Positions 9,994 through 19,478 of a stretch of DNA of 64,000 bases are shown here, piece by piece. The stretch is taken from the NCBI GenBank assembly GCA_016714975.1, contig JADKBR010000021.1, forward strand, positions 131,036-195,035, given 5' to 3'. The position numbers and the translations under genes are program-made. Numbering within the stretch: the first letter of the stretch is position 1; the number at the start of each line of letters is the position of its first letter. Below the pieces are notes generated by a model that was not told where the DNA came from, made no database searches, and worked only from the letters and a program-made list of their open reading frames with translations. The stretch comes from Candidatus Dechloromonas phosphorivorans. GTDB lineage: Bacteria; Pseudomonadota; Gammaproteobacteria; Burkholderiales; Rhodocyclaceae.

Positions 9994-12813
9994 CTATTCG
10001 TCTTCCCCGTGTGACGCCCCCCGCTCTTCCGGCGGCAGCGGTGCGAAATAGCCTGCGGCGAGCACGAGCAGCGCGACGCCGATCAGCGTCGCCGCCCAGG
10101 TCAAGGTGCCGCGCCCGGTGGCGTCGAAGAGCAGCAGTTTGGCGCCGACGATGCCGAGCAGCGTTATGCCGCCGAACCACGCTGTACGCAGGCCATGGCG
10201 CGAGGCCAGGATCAGCGTGGCGAGCGCGGTGACTGTCCAGAAAAGCGTGAGCAGCGCGTGGAATAGCGTCGACCGCAGCAGCGGCCCGGCCGCGAACGGC
10301 ACGTCGCCCCAGTGGTGGGCGATGCGCCCGGCGAGCGCCGACAGCCAGATGAAGGCGATGGTGCCGACGATCCCGCGCAGGAGGCGGCCTTGCTCCGGCT
10401 TCAACAGGCCGGCCAGCAGCAGAAGTGACGCGGCAGCGGCGACCTGTGTTGCGTCGAAAACGTTGAGCAAAGGCAGATACGGCCAACCGAGCCCGTCGGT
10501 GCCGGAGAGGGTGGCGTTGCCCAACGGCAGCAGGACGACCAGCCCGGCCAGCGCCGGGAAGACGCCCAGCGGCACGTAGCGCGCCTCGGCGACGGCGAAC
10601 GGCCACAGCCCACGCCTCGCGCCCCAGGCGACCAGCGCGATGCTCGCGGCGAGCACGGCAGTAACGGCAACGAATGCCCAGAAGTGGGGTGGCTGGGCAT
10701 GCCGCGCGGCCTGCCAAGACGCTTCCAGGACCAGCGAGCCGAGCAGCAGCCACCAGCCCCCGACATGGCGAACGGTCTGAAAGAACGGCGCGCCGCGTTT
10801 TTCGTCGGCGGCGAGCAGAACCTGGTGAAGGACGAGCGCAAGCGGCAGCGCGAAGGCCATGAAGCCGGCGAACGGGTGTCCGGCGCGGCCGACGGTGACG
10901 AAAGCCGCCAGCGCCGCCGCGGCCGTCAGGAGCAGGGTGACTGCCCGCATCTGCGGCCAGCGCCAGAGCATGCTGAGGCCGTCGACCGCGACCACCGACG
11001 CGGCAACGAAGAGCAGGTCATACGACGGCTGCAGCGCCCAGGGCCCGCAGCGCGAAATCTCGGAGAATCCGGTAGCGAACCACCAGAGCACCGCCCAGCC
11101 GAGCGGAAGCCCGGACGGCACCGGTGTCGCCCCCTCGATCCGGCGCAAGACGCGCGTCGAGAAGAGCCCGGCGGTGACCACAAGGGCGGCGCCAAGGACC
11201 GCATCGTTGGCCACCGGCAGCCCGCGATGCAGCGCTGGCCAGCCGAGGAGCAGCACGGCGCCGGCTGCGAGCTGCATCAGCAGGCCGGTGCCTTGGGCAA
11301 TCGCCCGGCGCGTGCGCACGCCGTACCAGAGCACGGCGGCGCCCTCGGTGGCCCAGAAGGCGGAGGTCACCTGCGCGTCGAAAGCGAGCGGGACGGCGAT
11401 GGTCGCAAGGAAGGCGGCAATCCCGAAGTGGGCGTAGGCAATGACCGGCGGGGCGCTGCCGGCACGGCGCGCGATCAGCCCCCAGAGCATGAAGTACCAG
11501 AGCGAGCCGGCCAGCGCGCTCCATGCCAGGCCATAGGCCGTGTCGCCCACCAGTTGCGCCTGCAGGAAACAGCCGACGAGCGGCGTGCCGAAAAGCAGCA
11601 TGCCGTCCTGCCACCCTGCGCTGCCGGGAGCGCGGAAGAGTGTAGTGGCGACCGGCATCGCCGAGTAGGCGGCGAGAAAGAGGACAACGAAGGCCTGCGT
11701 CACCAGGTAGTGCGGCGGGTGGTAGTTGCCGATCGCCCAGGCCATGCCGACCGCCAGCGTGAACACGAAGCCGGCGATATTGAGGACGCGCCATGCTCGG
11801 AACCAGTCGACGCCGAGGATGAAAACGTTGAGCAGCGTGAAATAGAGGAAGAGCGGCAGCGGCGTCTGCGCGTTGCCACCGGCGAGGACCGGGGCCAGGA
11901 AGGCGCCGGAAAGACCGAACACCGCCAGCGCCGGGCCGTCCTGGCGCGCGGCGAGGGCAACACAGCCGACACCGAGCGCGGCGAAGGCGGCGAACGCCGG
12001 CCCTTGTCCGATCATCGTGTAGCGGGTGAGCATGAAGTAGCCGATCAGGTAAAGCAGCGCGAAGCCACCGCCCTGCAGCGCCAGCCCGAAGACGCGGTGT
12101 TTGGCGACGCGCGCCTTGGCCATGCCGAAGGCAATCAGCGCGATGCCGGCGACGGCCGTGGCGATCAGGCGCACCGGCACCGGTAGCAGCCCGTGGTCGA
12201 TGGCCAGGCGCAGGCCCGAAGCGACGCCGAAGAAGAGGAGGACGATGCCGATCTTGGCGAGCGGGTTGGATTCCCAGAACCACTTGAGCCAGCCGGGAAC
12301 CGCCAGGCGGTCGCCGTCGATCCCGAGTGTGGTTTTCAGGTAGGCAGCCATCGGGTCGGGACGGGCGTCGGCCGTTTCGGGTTCGGACCGTGGCGCCTCT
12401 GCTCTGAAGCCGGACGTCGGCTGGCGTGGCTCGTGCAGCGCATCGAGGTCGACCCAGCGCCCCCCGGGTTCTTCTCCGGGAACCGGCGGGCTGACAGTGG
12501 TGTCACTTGCTGCGGTGGCGTACTGTGTGGGCGCCGGTTCGGCGGTTGGGGCGACAGGCGGTGCCGCCACCGACTCGCCTGGCGTGACCAGCCGGCGCAG
12601 CACTTCAAGTTCGCTGCGCTGCTCGGCCAGGCTCTTCTCAAGCTGGAGCAGGCGCTGCTCAAGCTGACCGGAGGTCATCCCGGGGGGCTGCCGGCTGCGG
12701 AAGAAATAGCCGCCGACCAGCGCGCCGGCGATAGCCCCCAACACTGAAAATTCGCCGCCGATGGCGCTACCCAGCAGCAAACCGACGAGAGCGCCGGCGA
12801 TGATGGCCCTCAT
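9994..12813 (-). CDS. DUF2339 family large polytopic membrane protein
   Basis: About 939 residues. An N-terminal glycine-rich membrane segment (IIAGALVGLLLGSAIGG) is followed by a predicted coiled coil (residues about 45-75, heptads of Leu and Glu), then a low-complexity Pro/Ala/Thr linker to about residue 150. After this come more than twenty hydrophobic helices to the C-terminus. This is the architecture of DUF2339 (YccA-like) inner-membrane proteins, whose function is unknown. The start at 12813 was chosen over an ATG ten codons upstream because GGAGAGG lies six bases before it. The downstream 248-residue gene is probably in the same operon. Confidence 0.85.
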   Translation of the reverse strand: MRAIIAGALVGLLLGSAIGGEFSVLGAIAGALVGGYFFRSRQPPGMTSGQLEQRLLQLEKSLAEQRSELEVLRRLVTPGESVAAPPVAPTAEPAPTQYATAASDTTVSPPVPGEEPGGRWVDLDALHEPRQPTSGFRAEAPRSEPETADARPDPMAAYLKTTLGIDGDRLAVPGWLKWFWESNPLAKIGIVLLFFGVASGLRLAIDHGLLPVPVRLIATAVAGIALIAFGMAKARVAKHRVFGLALQGGGFALLYLIGYFMLTRYTMIGQGPAFAAFAALGVGCVALAARQDGPALAVFGLSGAFLAPVLAGGNAQTPLPLFLYFTLLNVFILGVDWFRAWRVLNIAGFVFTLAVGMAWAIGNYHPPHYLVTQAFVVLFLAAYSAMPVATTLFRAPGSAGWQDGMLLFGTPLVGCFLQAQLVGDTAYGLAWSALAGSLWYFMLWGLIARRAGSAPPVIAYAHFGIAAFLATIAVPLAFDAQVTSAFWATEGAAVLWYGVRTRRAIAQGTGLLMQLAAGAVLLLGWPALHRGLPVANDAVLGAALVVTAGLFSTRVLRRIEGATPVPSGLPLGWAVLWWFATGFSEISRCGPWALQPSYDLLFVAASVVAVDGLSMLWRWPQMRAVTLLLTAAAALAAFVTVGRAGHPFAGFMAFALPLALVLHQVLLAADEKRGAPFFQTVRHVGGWWLLLGSLVLEASWQAARHAQPPHFWAFVAVTAVLAASIALVAWGARRGLWPFAVAEARYVPLGVFPALAGLVVLLPLGNATLSGTDGLGWPYLPLLNVFDATQVAAAASLLLLAGLLKPEQGRLLRGIVGTIAFIWLSALAGRIAHHWGDVPFAAGPLLRSTLFHALLTLFWTVTALATLILASRHGLRTAWFGGITLLGIVGAKLLLFDATGRGTLTWAATLIGVALLVLAAGYFAPLPPEERGASHGEDE

Positions 12814-12978
12814 GACTGCCTCTCCGACAAGTCCGGGTGCCACGCCCGGAGCGATGATGTCGCCAATTCTACACGCGGGAGGGCAACCCGCAGTTGACGT
12901 GGCGCAACGCCGTCAGGTGCACCGAATCTTCTCCATGCAGCGCCGCATGGGCAGCTGACGTGGGGAATCGGTGGGCCT

Positions 12979-12993
12979 CACCAACAATTGGTG
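12979..12993. promoter_or_regulatory. Perfect inverted repeat upstream of the phasin promoter
   Basis: CACCAA and TTGGTG form a perfect dyad with a three-base centre, 17 bases before the -35 hexamer of the phasin promoter. It is a candidate operator; the binding protein is unknown. Confidence 0.4.
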
Positions 12994-13009
12994 CGCTGCA
13001 ACAAAATTG

Positions 13010-13037
13010 TTGACACCGGGGCAAAAACAACTAAAAT
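13010..13037 (+). promoter_or_regulatory. Sigma-70 promoter of the phasin gene
   Basis: TTGACA (13010-13015), a 16-base spacer and TAAAAT (13032-13037) match the consensus in 11 of 12 positions. The start codon lies about 80 bases downstream, leaving a leader with a TGC-rich palindrome. This is one of the strongest promoter-like sequences in the window and fits a highly expressed granule protein. Confidence 0.75.
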
Positions 13038-13046
13038 GGCATCATG

Positions 13047-13060
13047 TTGCAGCGCAGCAA
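13047..13060. promoter_or_regulatory. TGC-rich imperfect palindrome, possible PhaR operator
   Basis: TTGCAGCGCAGCAA is a near-palindrome (12 of 14 positions) just past the -10 hexamer of the phasin promoter. PhaR repressors of PHA synthesis bind TGC/GCA-rich dyads at phasin promoters, so this is a reasonable PhaR site. Assignment is by pattern and context only. Confidence 0.4.
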
Positions 13061-13120
13061 TTTGATGCAAGCGGGCAATGGGTCCTTTCAAGCAAGCATC
13101 ACTCTTTTGGAGAAACCACC

Positions 13121-13690
13121 ATGAACTTCAAGCCTCAAGAACTGGCCAATGCCGGCATCGGTTCCGTTTCCTTGCTCGCCAACGTCACCTTCGACGGTTT
13201 CGAGCGCCTCGCAGCACTGAATCTCAGTGCCGGACGTTCCTTTTTCGAAGCTTGCTTCGCCAACGTCAACACACTGCTCGGCACCAAGGACGTCAAGTCA
13301 TTCGTCGATCTGCAACAGAAGCTTGCGACACCGGCCATCGACAAAGGCATGGAATACTCGCGCAACGTCTTCGCCATCGCCACCGAAACCAAGGACAAGA
13401 TTGCCAAGGAAGTCGAAAGCCGCGTCGCTGCGGCCAATGCCAATGTTGCCGATCTCGTCGACCAGGCTCTGGCCGCCGCACCGGCCGGTTCCGATGTCGC
13501 CGTCGAAGCGGTCAAGAGCGCGATGAAGACCGCCAACGAAGCCTTTGAAGGGCTGAACAAGGCGGCCAGGCAAGCTGCCGATGTTACCGAAGCCAGTGTC
13601 GTCGCTGCCACCGAAGCCGCCTTGAACGCTGCCAACGTGGTTGCCCCGAAGGCCGTCGCGACAAAGGCTGCTGGCAAGAAGGTCGCCTGA
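13121..13690 (+). CDS. phaP: Phasin family protein (polyhydroxyalkanoate granule)
   Basis: A 189-residue, wholly helical amphipathic protein of the phasin_2 family. It coats polyhydroxyalkanoate granules in the cytoplasm and controls their number and size. Visible features are the NVTFDGFERLAALNLSAGR block, conserved in betaproteobacterial phasins, long Ala/Val/Glu helices, and a C-terminal Ala/Lys-rich tail (AAGKKVA). ATG 13121 was chosen because TTGGAGA lies eight bases upstream. The upstream in-frame sequence to 12971 includes the promoter. The strong promoter and terminator on either side make it a single-gene unit. No PHA synthase is in the window. Confidence 0.93.
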   Translation: MNFKPQELANAGIGSVSLLANVTFDGFERLAALNLSAGRSFFEACFANVNTLLGTKDVKSFVDLQQKLATPAIDKGMEYSRNVFAIATETKDKIAKEVESRVAAANANVADLVDQALAAAPAGSDVAVEAVKSAMKTANEAFEGLNKAARQAADVTEASVVAATEAALNAANVVAPKAVATKAAGKKVA

Positions 13691-13715
13691 GCACTGAGCG
13701 TTCTCCCGAAGCCAG

Positions 13716-13742
13716 AAAGCCGGAGCTTGTCTCCGGCTTTTC
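13716..13742 (+). terminator. Rho-independent terminator after the phasin gene
   Basis: AAAGCCGGAG and CTCCGGCTTT form a ten-base stem with a CTTGT loop, followed by T residues. parC ends 20 bases further on the opposite strand and may use it too. Confidence 0.8.
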
Positions 13743-13761
13743 TGCGTCTACGCTGCCGGTT

Positions 13762-16092
13762 CTATTTCCGGCTGGCCCGCAGCGGCTTGCCACGGCCTCC
13801 ACGATTGCCGCGACAGAGTTCGAGGCGTTCGCCCTTTAGTCTACCGGCAACACCGTTGATGACCGGCACGACTTCCTCGAGCGCCGCCTTGCCGGGGCTG
13901 GCGTCGATCAGCTTGAGGCCGCGGCCCTTGGCCAGCAGGCGGATTTCCTCGACGCTGTAGACAAGCGCGCGGCCATCCCGGGTAATGCAGGCGACATCGC
14001 CTTCGGGTGCTGGTACGAAAACGACCGGGGCCTCGCCTTCTGCCAGCGTCATGAAGGCCTTGCCCGCCTTGCCGCGCGACAGCAGATCTTCCCCTTTGCA
14101 ACGGAACCCGTAGCCGCCACTGGCAGCCACCAGATAGAGCTTCTCAGCCTGTACGGCCAGTGCCAGGCAGGACTTGCCGCCGACGACGAAGTCGGCGAGC
14201 GAGGTGGCGGGAACGCCATCGCCCTTGCCGCCGGGAATGTCGGAAGCGGGGATCGAGTAGGCGCGGCCCTTGGTGTCGAGCAGAATCAGGTGGTCGACCG
14301 TGCGGCAGGGCAGGCAGGCAAGCAGGCTGTCGCCGGAGCGGAAGGTGAGCTGGGTGGGGTCGATGTTGTGACCGGTGCGCGAACGCAGCCAGCCGTGCTT
14401 CGAGACGACCAGCGTGGTCGGCTCGTCGACGATGGAAACTGTCTTGGCGTCCGCCATCGTGACCTTCTCCGACGCTTCGATCAGCGTCCGCCGGTCGTCG
14501 CCATATTTCTTGGCATCAGCCCGGATTTCGCTGGCCACGCAGGCGCGCAGCGCTTCTTCCGAACTCAGCAGATGGTTCAATCCCGTGGCTTCATCGCGCA
14601 GCTTGGCCAGTTCCTCGCCGATCTTGATGCCTTCCAGCCGCGCCAACTGGCGCAGGCGGATTTCGAGGATGTCCTCGGCCTGGATGACTGACAGGTTGAA
14701 GTGCGCCATCAGATCGGCCCTGGGGTCGTCCGATTCTCGGATGACCTTGATGACGCGGTCGATGTCGAGCAGGATCGCCTGCCGCCCTTCGAGGATGTGG
14801 ATGCGTTTCTCGGCGGCAGTCAGCCGGTGGCGCGTGCGGCGCTCGACGGTCGCCAGCCGGAACCGGCACCACTCGGCGACCATGCTGTGGAGCGACGCCT
14901 GGCGCGGCGTGCCGTTGACGCCGAGCACGGTCAGGTTGATTGCGGCATTGGTCTCTAGGCTGGTGTGGGCGAGCAGCAGGCGAACCAGGTCGTCCTGACC
15001 CTGGCGTGACGACGCCGGCTCGATAACCAGGCGGATGGCGTGTTCCTTGCCCGATTCGTCGCGCACGCCGCTTTCCGAAATGGCCGAAAGGAAGGCGGCT
15101 TTCAGGTTGAGCTGTTCCGGCGAGAACACTTTCTTGCCGGCCTTTTCCCTGGCCACCGGATTGGAGCAGGCTTCGATTTCCGACATCACCGTCGCGGTCG
15201 AAACGCCCGGCGGCAGCTCGGTAATCACCAGCTTCCACTGGCCGCGCGCCAGATTCTCGATTTTCCAGCGGGCGCGGACGCGCAGGCTGCCGCGCCCGCT
15301 GCGATAAGTGGCGGCGATTTCCTCGGGCGTCGAAATGATTTGGGCACCACCGGGGTAATCGGGGCCGGGAATCAGCGCCAGCAGCTTGTCCTCGCTGAAA
15401 TTCGGGTTCTTGACGAGGTTGACCGCGGCAGCGGCGATTTCGCGCAGGTTGTGGGCCGGAATCTCGGTCGCCATGCCGACCGCGATTCCCGAAGCGCCGT
15501 TGAGTAGCGCGAAGGGCAGGCGCGCCGGGAGCAGGGCCGGTTCGTCGTTGGCGCCGTCGTAGTTGGGCTTCCAGTCAACAGTGCCTTCGTCAAGTTCGGC
15601 GAGCAGCAGTTCGGCGATCGGCGTCAGGCGGGCTTCGGTGTAGCGCATGGCGGCGGCGTTGTCGCCGTCGCGCGAGCCGAAGTTGCCCTGGCCGTCGACG
15701 ATCGGATAACGCAGGCTCCAGTTCTGGGCCATGCGCACCATCGCGTCGTAGACCGACGAGTCGCCGTGCGGGTGGTACTTGCCGATCACGTCGCCGACGA
15801 CGCGCGCCGATTTGACGTGGCGCGGACTGCGGTAGAGGCCCATGCGATGCATCGCATAGAGGATGCGCCGCTGCACCGGCTTCTGGCCGTCGGCCGCCGA
15901 GGGCAGGGCGCGCCCGGTGACGACGCTCATCGCGTATTCGAGATAACGGCGCGCGGCGTAGTCGGCTGGTGAGGGAATGTCGTCGGCCGCGGAGCTGGCC
16001 GCGGGCGGCAGGGTCGGCGGCAATTCGGGCACAGCCGGCTCGCTGGCCTTCGACTTGGCGCCGGCGTCGAAGAGGTTCAGTTGATTGGCCAT
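13762..16092 (-). CDS. parC: DNA topoisomerase IV subunit A
   Basis: A 776-residue type IIA topoisomerase A subunit that decatenates daughter chromosomes together with ParE. The N-terminal breakage-reunion domain has DGQKPVQRRILYAM, the quinolone-region sequence GKYHPHGDSSVYDAMVRMAQ and the catalytic tyrosine in AAMRYTEARL (about residue 150). The C-terminal half has the beta-pinwheel repeats of ParC rather than the GyrA box, and length and repeat pattern favour ParC over GyrA. An extra Ala/Pro-rich segment of about 30 residues precedes the conserved core. parE is not adjacent. It is convergent with the phasin gene. Confidence 0.93.
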   Translation of the reverse strand: MANQLNLFDAGAKSKASEPAVPELPPTLPPAASSAADDIPSPADYAARRYLEYAMSVVTGRALPSAADGQKPVQRRILYAMHRMGLYRSPRHVKSARVVGDVIGKYHPHGDSSVYDAMVRMAQNWSLRYPIVDGQGNFGSRDGDNAAAMRYTEARLTPIAELLLAELDEGTVDWKPNYDGANDEPALLPARLPFALLNGASGIAVGMATEIPAHNLREIAAAAVNLVKNPNFSEDKLLALIPGPDYPGGAQIISTPEEIAATYRSGRGSLRVRARWKIENLARGQWKLVITELPPGVSTATVMSEIEACSNPVAREKAGKKVFSPEQLNLKAAFLSAISESGVRDESGKEHAIRLVIEPASSRQGQDDLVRLLLAHTSLETNAAINLTVLGVNGTPRQASLHSMVAEWCRFRLATVERRTRHRLTAAEKRIHILEGRQAILLDIDRVIKVIRESDDPRADLMAHFNLSVIQAEDILEIRLRQLARLEGIKIGEELAKLRDEATGLNHLLSSEEALRACVASEIRADAKKYGDDRRTLIEASEKVTMADAKTVSIVDEPTTLVVSKHGWLRSRTGHNIDPTQLTFRSGDSLLACLPCRTVDHLILLDTKGRAYSIPASDIPGGKGDGVPATSLADFVVGGKSCLALAVQAEKLYLVAASGGYGFRCKGEDLLSRGKAGKAFMTLAEGEAPVVFVPAPEGDVACITRDGRALVYSVEEIRLLAKGRGLKLIDASPGKAALEEVVPVINGVAGRLKGERLELCRGNRGGRGKPLRASRK

Positions 16093-16388
16093 GGCAAGGA
16101 TTTTCGCGGGCGAAGGGTCGGACTCGACCGGCTGTGCAGTGTGGCCGCGATCTTACCCCAGTCAGATCAAGTCTGAACTTCTACATGACCGGAAAAATCC
16201 AGTTGACCGTGCAATCATGATTCCCTCACCCGAAGAAAGCGGTCTCGGAAGTTCTGGCAGATGAAGAGTTGCGCTACCGGCAAAGCAGCATCGAGAATGG
16301 CCGCCCATGCCCTACAATGGGCGTGAGTGGGCCACCGCCGGATATGCTCGCGCGGGGCCAAAATCCGTATTTTCTTGATGAGACCTCG

Positions 16389-17825
16389 ATGAAACTTCTT
16401 CCTGTTGTTCTCTCGGGTGGCTCCGGGACTCGCCTGTGGCCTCTGTCGCGTGAAAGGTATCCCAAGCAACTGTTGCCGCTTGTCGGTGAGCTTTCCATGC
16501 TGCAGGCGACTGTGGCGCGCCTTGACGGGATTCAAGGACTCCTTGAGCCTTTGATCGTCTGCAATGAGGAGCACCGCTTCGTGGTCGCCGAACAGGTGCG
16601 TCTGCTGGGCAAGGAAGCTAGCATCATGCTTGAGCCGTTTGGCCGGAATACGGCGCCGGCGCTGACCTTGGCCGCCTTGTGGGCGACGCGGGATAGCGGG
16701 GATCCGATACTGGTGGTGATGCCGGCCGATCATGTCATTGCTGAAGCCGGCATCTTTCGTGAGGCTGTCAGCAGGGCGGCTTCGCTCGCCGCTCAGGGAA
16801 TGGCTGTAACGTTCGGGATCACGCCGGATTGCCCGGCAACCGGTTACGGATACATTCAGCGAGGTGGGCCGCTGAGTGGTGAGTCGGGTGCTTGTCATCT
16901 GGCCCGTTTTGTTGAAAAGCCGGATCGCGAAACGGCGCAGGAGTACCTGGATTCTGGCGATTTTCTCTGGAACAGCGGAATTTTTGTCATCCGTGCCTCA
17001 GTTTGGCTCTCTGCGCTGGCGACCTGCCGGCCGGATATTTTTGGGGTCTGCCAGGCGGCTCTGGCTGGAGCAACGGCGGACGGTGATTTTGTGCGCGTGG
17101 ACCGGGCTTCCTTTGGCACGTGCCCGGCGGACTCGATCGACTATGCCGTGATGGAGCGGCTGACGACCGGGCAAGCAGGTTTGCCGAAGGGTGCCGTGAT
17201 CGCCCTCGCAGCCGGCTGGTCGGATGTCGGCACCTGGGATGCCCTGTGGAAGGCATTGCCGAAAGATCAAGCGGGAAATGCGACGCGGGGGGATGTATTG
17301 CTTGAAGATTGCCGCGACACGCTGGTTTTTTCGGAAGGCCGGCTGGTTGCCTGCATTGGTCTCAGTAACATGGTGGTGGTGGAGACCGACGACGCGGTGC
17401 TGGTGGTGCATCAGGATTCGACCCAGGACGTTAAGAAAATTGTCGATCGGCTGAAAGCGGGGCAGCGTAGTGTTGCCCAGTGGCACCGCAAGGTCCATCG
17501 GCCATGGGGTTGGTACGACGGCGTGGATTCCGGTGAGCGCTTCCAGGTCAAGCGAATCGGTGTCAAACCGGGCGCATCGCTCTCGTTGCAAATGCACCAT
17601 CATCGGGCGGAACACTGGATTGTCGTCAGCGGGACGGCCAGGGTAACGCGTGGCGACGAGGTGTTCCTGGTCTCGGAAAACCAGTCGACCTATATTCCGC
17701 TTGGCGTCAGGCACCGCCTGCAGAATCCGGGAATCGTCATGCTGGAGATGATCGAGGTGCAGTCCGGCAGTTACCTTGGCGAGGACGATATCGTTCGCTT
17801 CGAAGATACGTACGGGCGTAGCTGA
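16389..17825 (+). CDS. manC: Mannose-1-phosphate guanylyltransferase/mannose-6-phosphate isomerase
   Basis: A 478-residue bifunctional enzyme that makes GDP-mannose for exopolysaccharides and O-antigens. The nucleotidyltransferase motif GGSGTRLWPLSRERYPKQ is at the N-terminus, and FVEKPD marks the sugar-phosphate region. The C-terminal cupin (about residues 370-470) carries the isomerase metal site in QMHHHRAEHWIVVSG. The length fits the type II PMI (ManC/AlgA/CpsB) family. ATG 16389 was chosen by family alignment. It may feed the XrtA exopolysaccharide island further on, but it is not physically part of it. Its stop abuts the stop of the convergent Mth938-like gene. Confidence 0.93.
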   Translation: MKLLPVVLSGGSGTRLWPLSRERYPKQLLPLVGELSMLQATVARLDGIQGLLEPLIVCNEEHRFVVAEQVRLLGKEASIMLEPFGRNTAPALTLAALWATRDSGDPILVVMPADHVIAEAGIFREAVSRAASLAAQGMAVTFGITPDCPATGYGYIQRGGPLSGESGACHLARFVEKPDRETAQEYLDSGDFLWNSGIFVIRASVWLSALATCRPDIFGVCQAALAGATADGDFVRVDRASFGTCPADSIDYAVMERLTTGQAGLPKGAVIALAAGWSDVGTWDALWKALPKDQAGNATRGDVLLEDCRDTLVFSEGRLVACIGLSNMVVVETDDAVLVVHQDSTQDVKKIVDRLKAGQRSVAQWHRKVHRPWGWYDGVDSGERFQVKRIGVKPGASLSLQMHHHRAEHWIVVSGTARVTRGDEVFLVSENQSTYIPLGVRHRLQNPGIVMLEMIEVQSGSYLGEDDIVRFEDTYGRS

Positions 17826-18197
17826 TCAGTCGAAGACCAGGGCGGCAGCCACCTTTCGCCCTTCGGCGGCGAGGATGTTGTAGGTCCGGCAGGCAGCCCG
17901 CAGGTCCATGACTTCCAGTCCGATACCCGCTGGTGCGAAGGGACGCATCAGGATGCCGGAGGGGAAGCGCAGGCGGCTTCCGGTACCGAGCAAGACAATT
18001 TCAGTGCCGAGTTGAAGCAGTCTCCGCATGTCGATTTCGGTGAGGCTCGCGGCTGTTGCAGTCGACCAGTCCGGAATGATCGATTCCGGCAGTACGATCA
18101 GGTTTTTTGCATGTTTTTCGTTGTTGACCGCAACATAGTCGTCACCATACGCGGTAAACAAGTTGAGCCCGGCGCTATTGGAGAGATGAAGTTTCAC
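17826..18197 (-). CDS. Mth938-like domain protein (DUF498/NDUFAF3-like)
   Basis: A 123-residue single-domain protein of the Mth938/DUF498 family. Members include the human complex I assembly factor NDUFAF3; bacterial ones have no settled role. The typical strand-helix pattern ends in a conserved MDLRAACRTYNILAAEGRKVAAAL stretch. The GTG at 18197 (KLHLSNSAG) is the likely start, since residues encoded further upstream read into the divergent alaC leader. It is convergent with manC without any spacer and divergent from alaC. Confidence 0.85.
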   Translation of the reverse strand: MKLHLSNSAGLNLFTAYGDDYVAVNNEKHAKNLIVLPESIIPDWSTATAASLTEIDMRRLLQLGTEIVLLGTGSRLRFPSGILMRPFAPAGIGLEVMDLRAACRTYNILAAEGRKVAAALVFD

Positions 18198-18293
18198 TGT
18201 GGTTTCTGACCGAAGAACTCGCCTAAATTGCGGTGCACCATGCGATGAAGTAGCATTATACCTTTTCGCCCGCGCACACTGGACTTGCCCGCC

Positions 18294-19478
18294 ATGAGAG
18301 ATTTCCCCCGCATCGAGCGCCTGCCGCCCTACGTCTTCAACATCACCGGTGAGTTGAAGATGGCCGGTCGTCGGGCCGGGGAAGACATCATCGACATGAG
18401 CATGGGCAACCCGGACCAGCCGACGCCACAGCACATCACCGACAAGCTGGTCGAGGCGGCTTTGCGTGAGAACACCCATGGCTATTCCATCTCCAAAGGT
18501 ATCCCCCGGCTGCGCAAGGCGATCTGCGACTGGTACAAGCGCCGCTACGATGTCGAATTCGACCCGGAATCCGAGGCCATCGTGACAATCGGTTCCAAGG
18601 AAGGCCTAGCCCACCTGATGCTGGCAACGCTGGACCGCGGCGATACGGTCCTGGTGCCGAACCCGAGCTATCCGATCCACATCTACGGCGCGATCATCGC
18701 CGGGGCGGACATTCGCTCGGTGCGCATGACGCCCGATGTCGACTTTTTCGACGAACTGCAGCGCGGCATCAAGGAATGCACGCCCAAGCCGAAGATGATG
18801 ATTCTCGGCTTCCCGAGCAACCCGACGGCGCGCTGCGTCGAACTCGAGTTCTTCGAGCGCGTCATTGCGCTGGCCAAACAGCATGACATACTTGTCGTCC
18901 ATGACCTGGCCTATGCAGATATCGTCTTCGACGGCTGGAAGGCGCCTTCGATCATGCAGGTGCCGGGCGCGCGCGACGTCGCCGTCGAGTTCTTCACGAT
19001 GTCGAAGAGCTACAATATGGCCGGCTGGCGCGTCGGCTACATGGTCGGCAACAAGGAGCTTGTCTCCGCGCTGGCGCGAATCAAGAGCTACCACGACTAC
19101 GGCACCTTCACGCCGATCCAGGTGGCTTCGATTATCGCGCTCGATGGGGAGCAGGCTTGCGTCGAGGAAGTCCGGGTCATGTATCAAAACCGCCGCGACG
19201 TGCTGACCAGGGGCCTGCATGAGGCTGGATGGATGGTCGAGGTGCCGAAGGCGTCGATGTACATCTGGGCGAAGATTCCCGAAGCCTACGCCGCCATGGG
19301 GTCGCTGGAATTCGCCAAGAAGCTGCTGGCGGAGGCCAGGGTGGCCGTCTCGCCGGGGGTCGGTTTCGGCGAATATGGCGACGACCACGTCCGCTTTGCG
19401 CTGATCGAGAATGAAGCGCGGACGCGGCAGGCGATTCGCGGCATCAAGGACATGTTCCGGAAGGACGGATTGCTTTGA
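18294..19478 (+). CDS. alaC: PLP-dependent alanine transaminase AlaC
   Basis: A 394-residue fold-type I class I/II aminotransferase of the AlaC group (pyruvate to alanine with glutamate as donor). SMGNPDQPTPQHI near the N-terminus is a group signature. FLG-type substrate-binding residues are replaced by FPSNPTARCVE, and the PLP lysine lies in TMSKSYNMAGWRVGY. ATG 18294 is preferred to a TTG three codons upstream. It is translationally coupled to alaA (TGATG overlap at 19476-19480), giving an alaC-alaA-hom operon for alanine and aspartate-family amino acids. Confidence 0.88.
   Translation: MRDFPRIERLPPYVFNITGELKMAGRRAGEDIIDMSMGNPDQPTPQHITDKLVEAALRENTHGYSISKGIPRLRKAICDWYKRRYDVEFDPESEAIVTIGSKEGLAHLMLATLDRGDTVLVPNPSYPIHIYGAIIAGADIRSVRMTPDVDFFDELQRGIKECTPKPKMMILGFPSNPTARCVELEFFERVIALAKQHDILVVHDLAYADIVFDGWKAPSIMQVPGARDVAVEFFTMSKSYNMAGWRVGYMVGNKELVSALARIKSYHDYGTFTPIQVASIIALDGEQACVEEVRVMYQNRRDVLTRGLHEAGWMVEVPKASMYIWAKIPEAYAAMGSLEFAKKLLAEARVAVSPGVGFGEYGDDHVRFALIENEARTRQAIRGIKDMFRKDGLL

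Noticed and set aside
10684..12186. A 500-codon plus-strand frame opposite the DUF2339 gene
   Set aside because: Composition is Arg/Glu/Gly-rich as expected for the antisense of hydrophobic helices; no motif.
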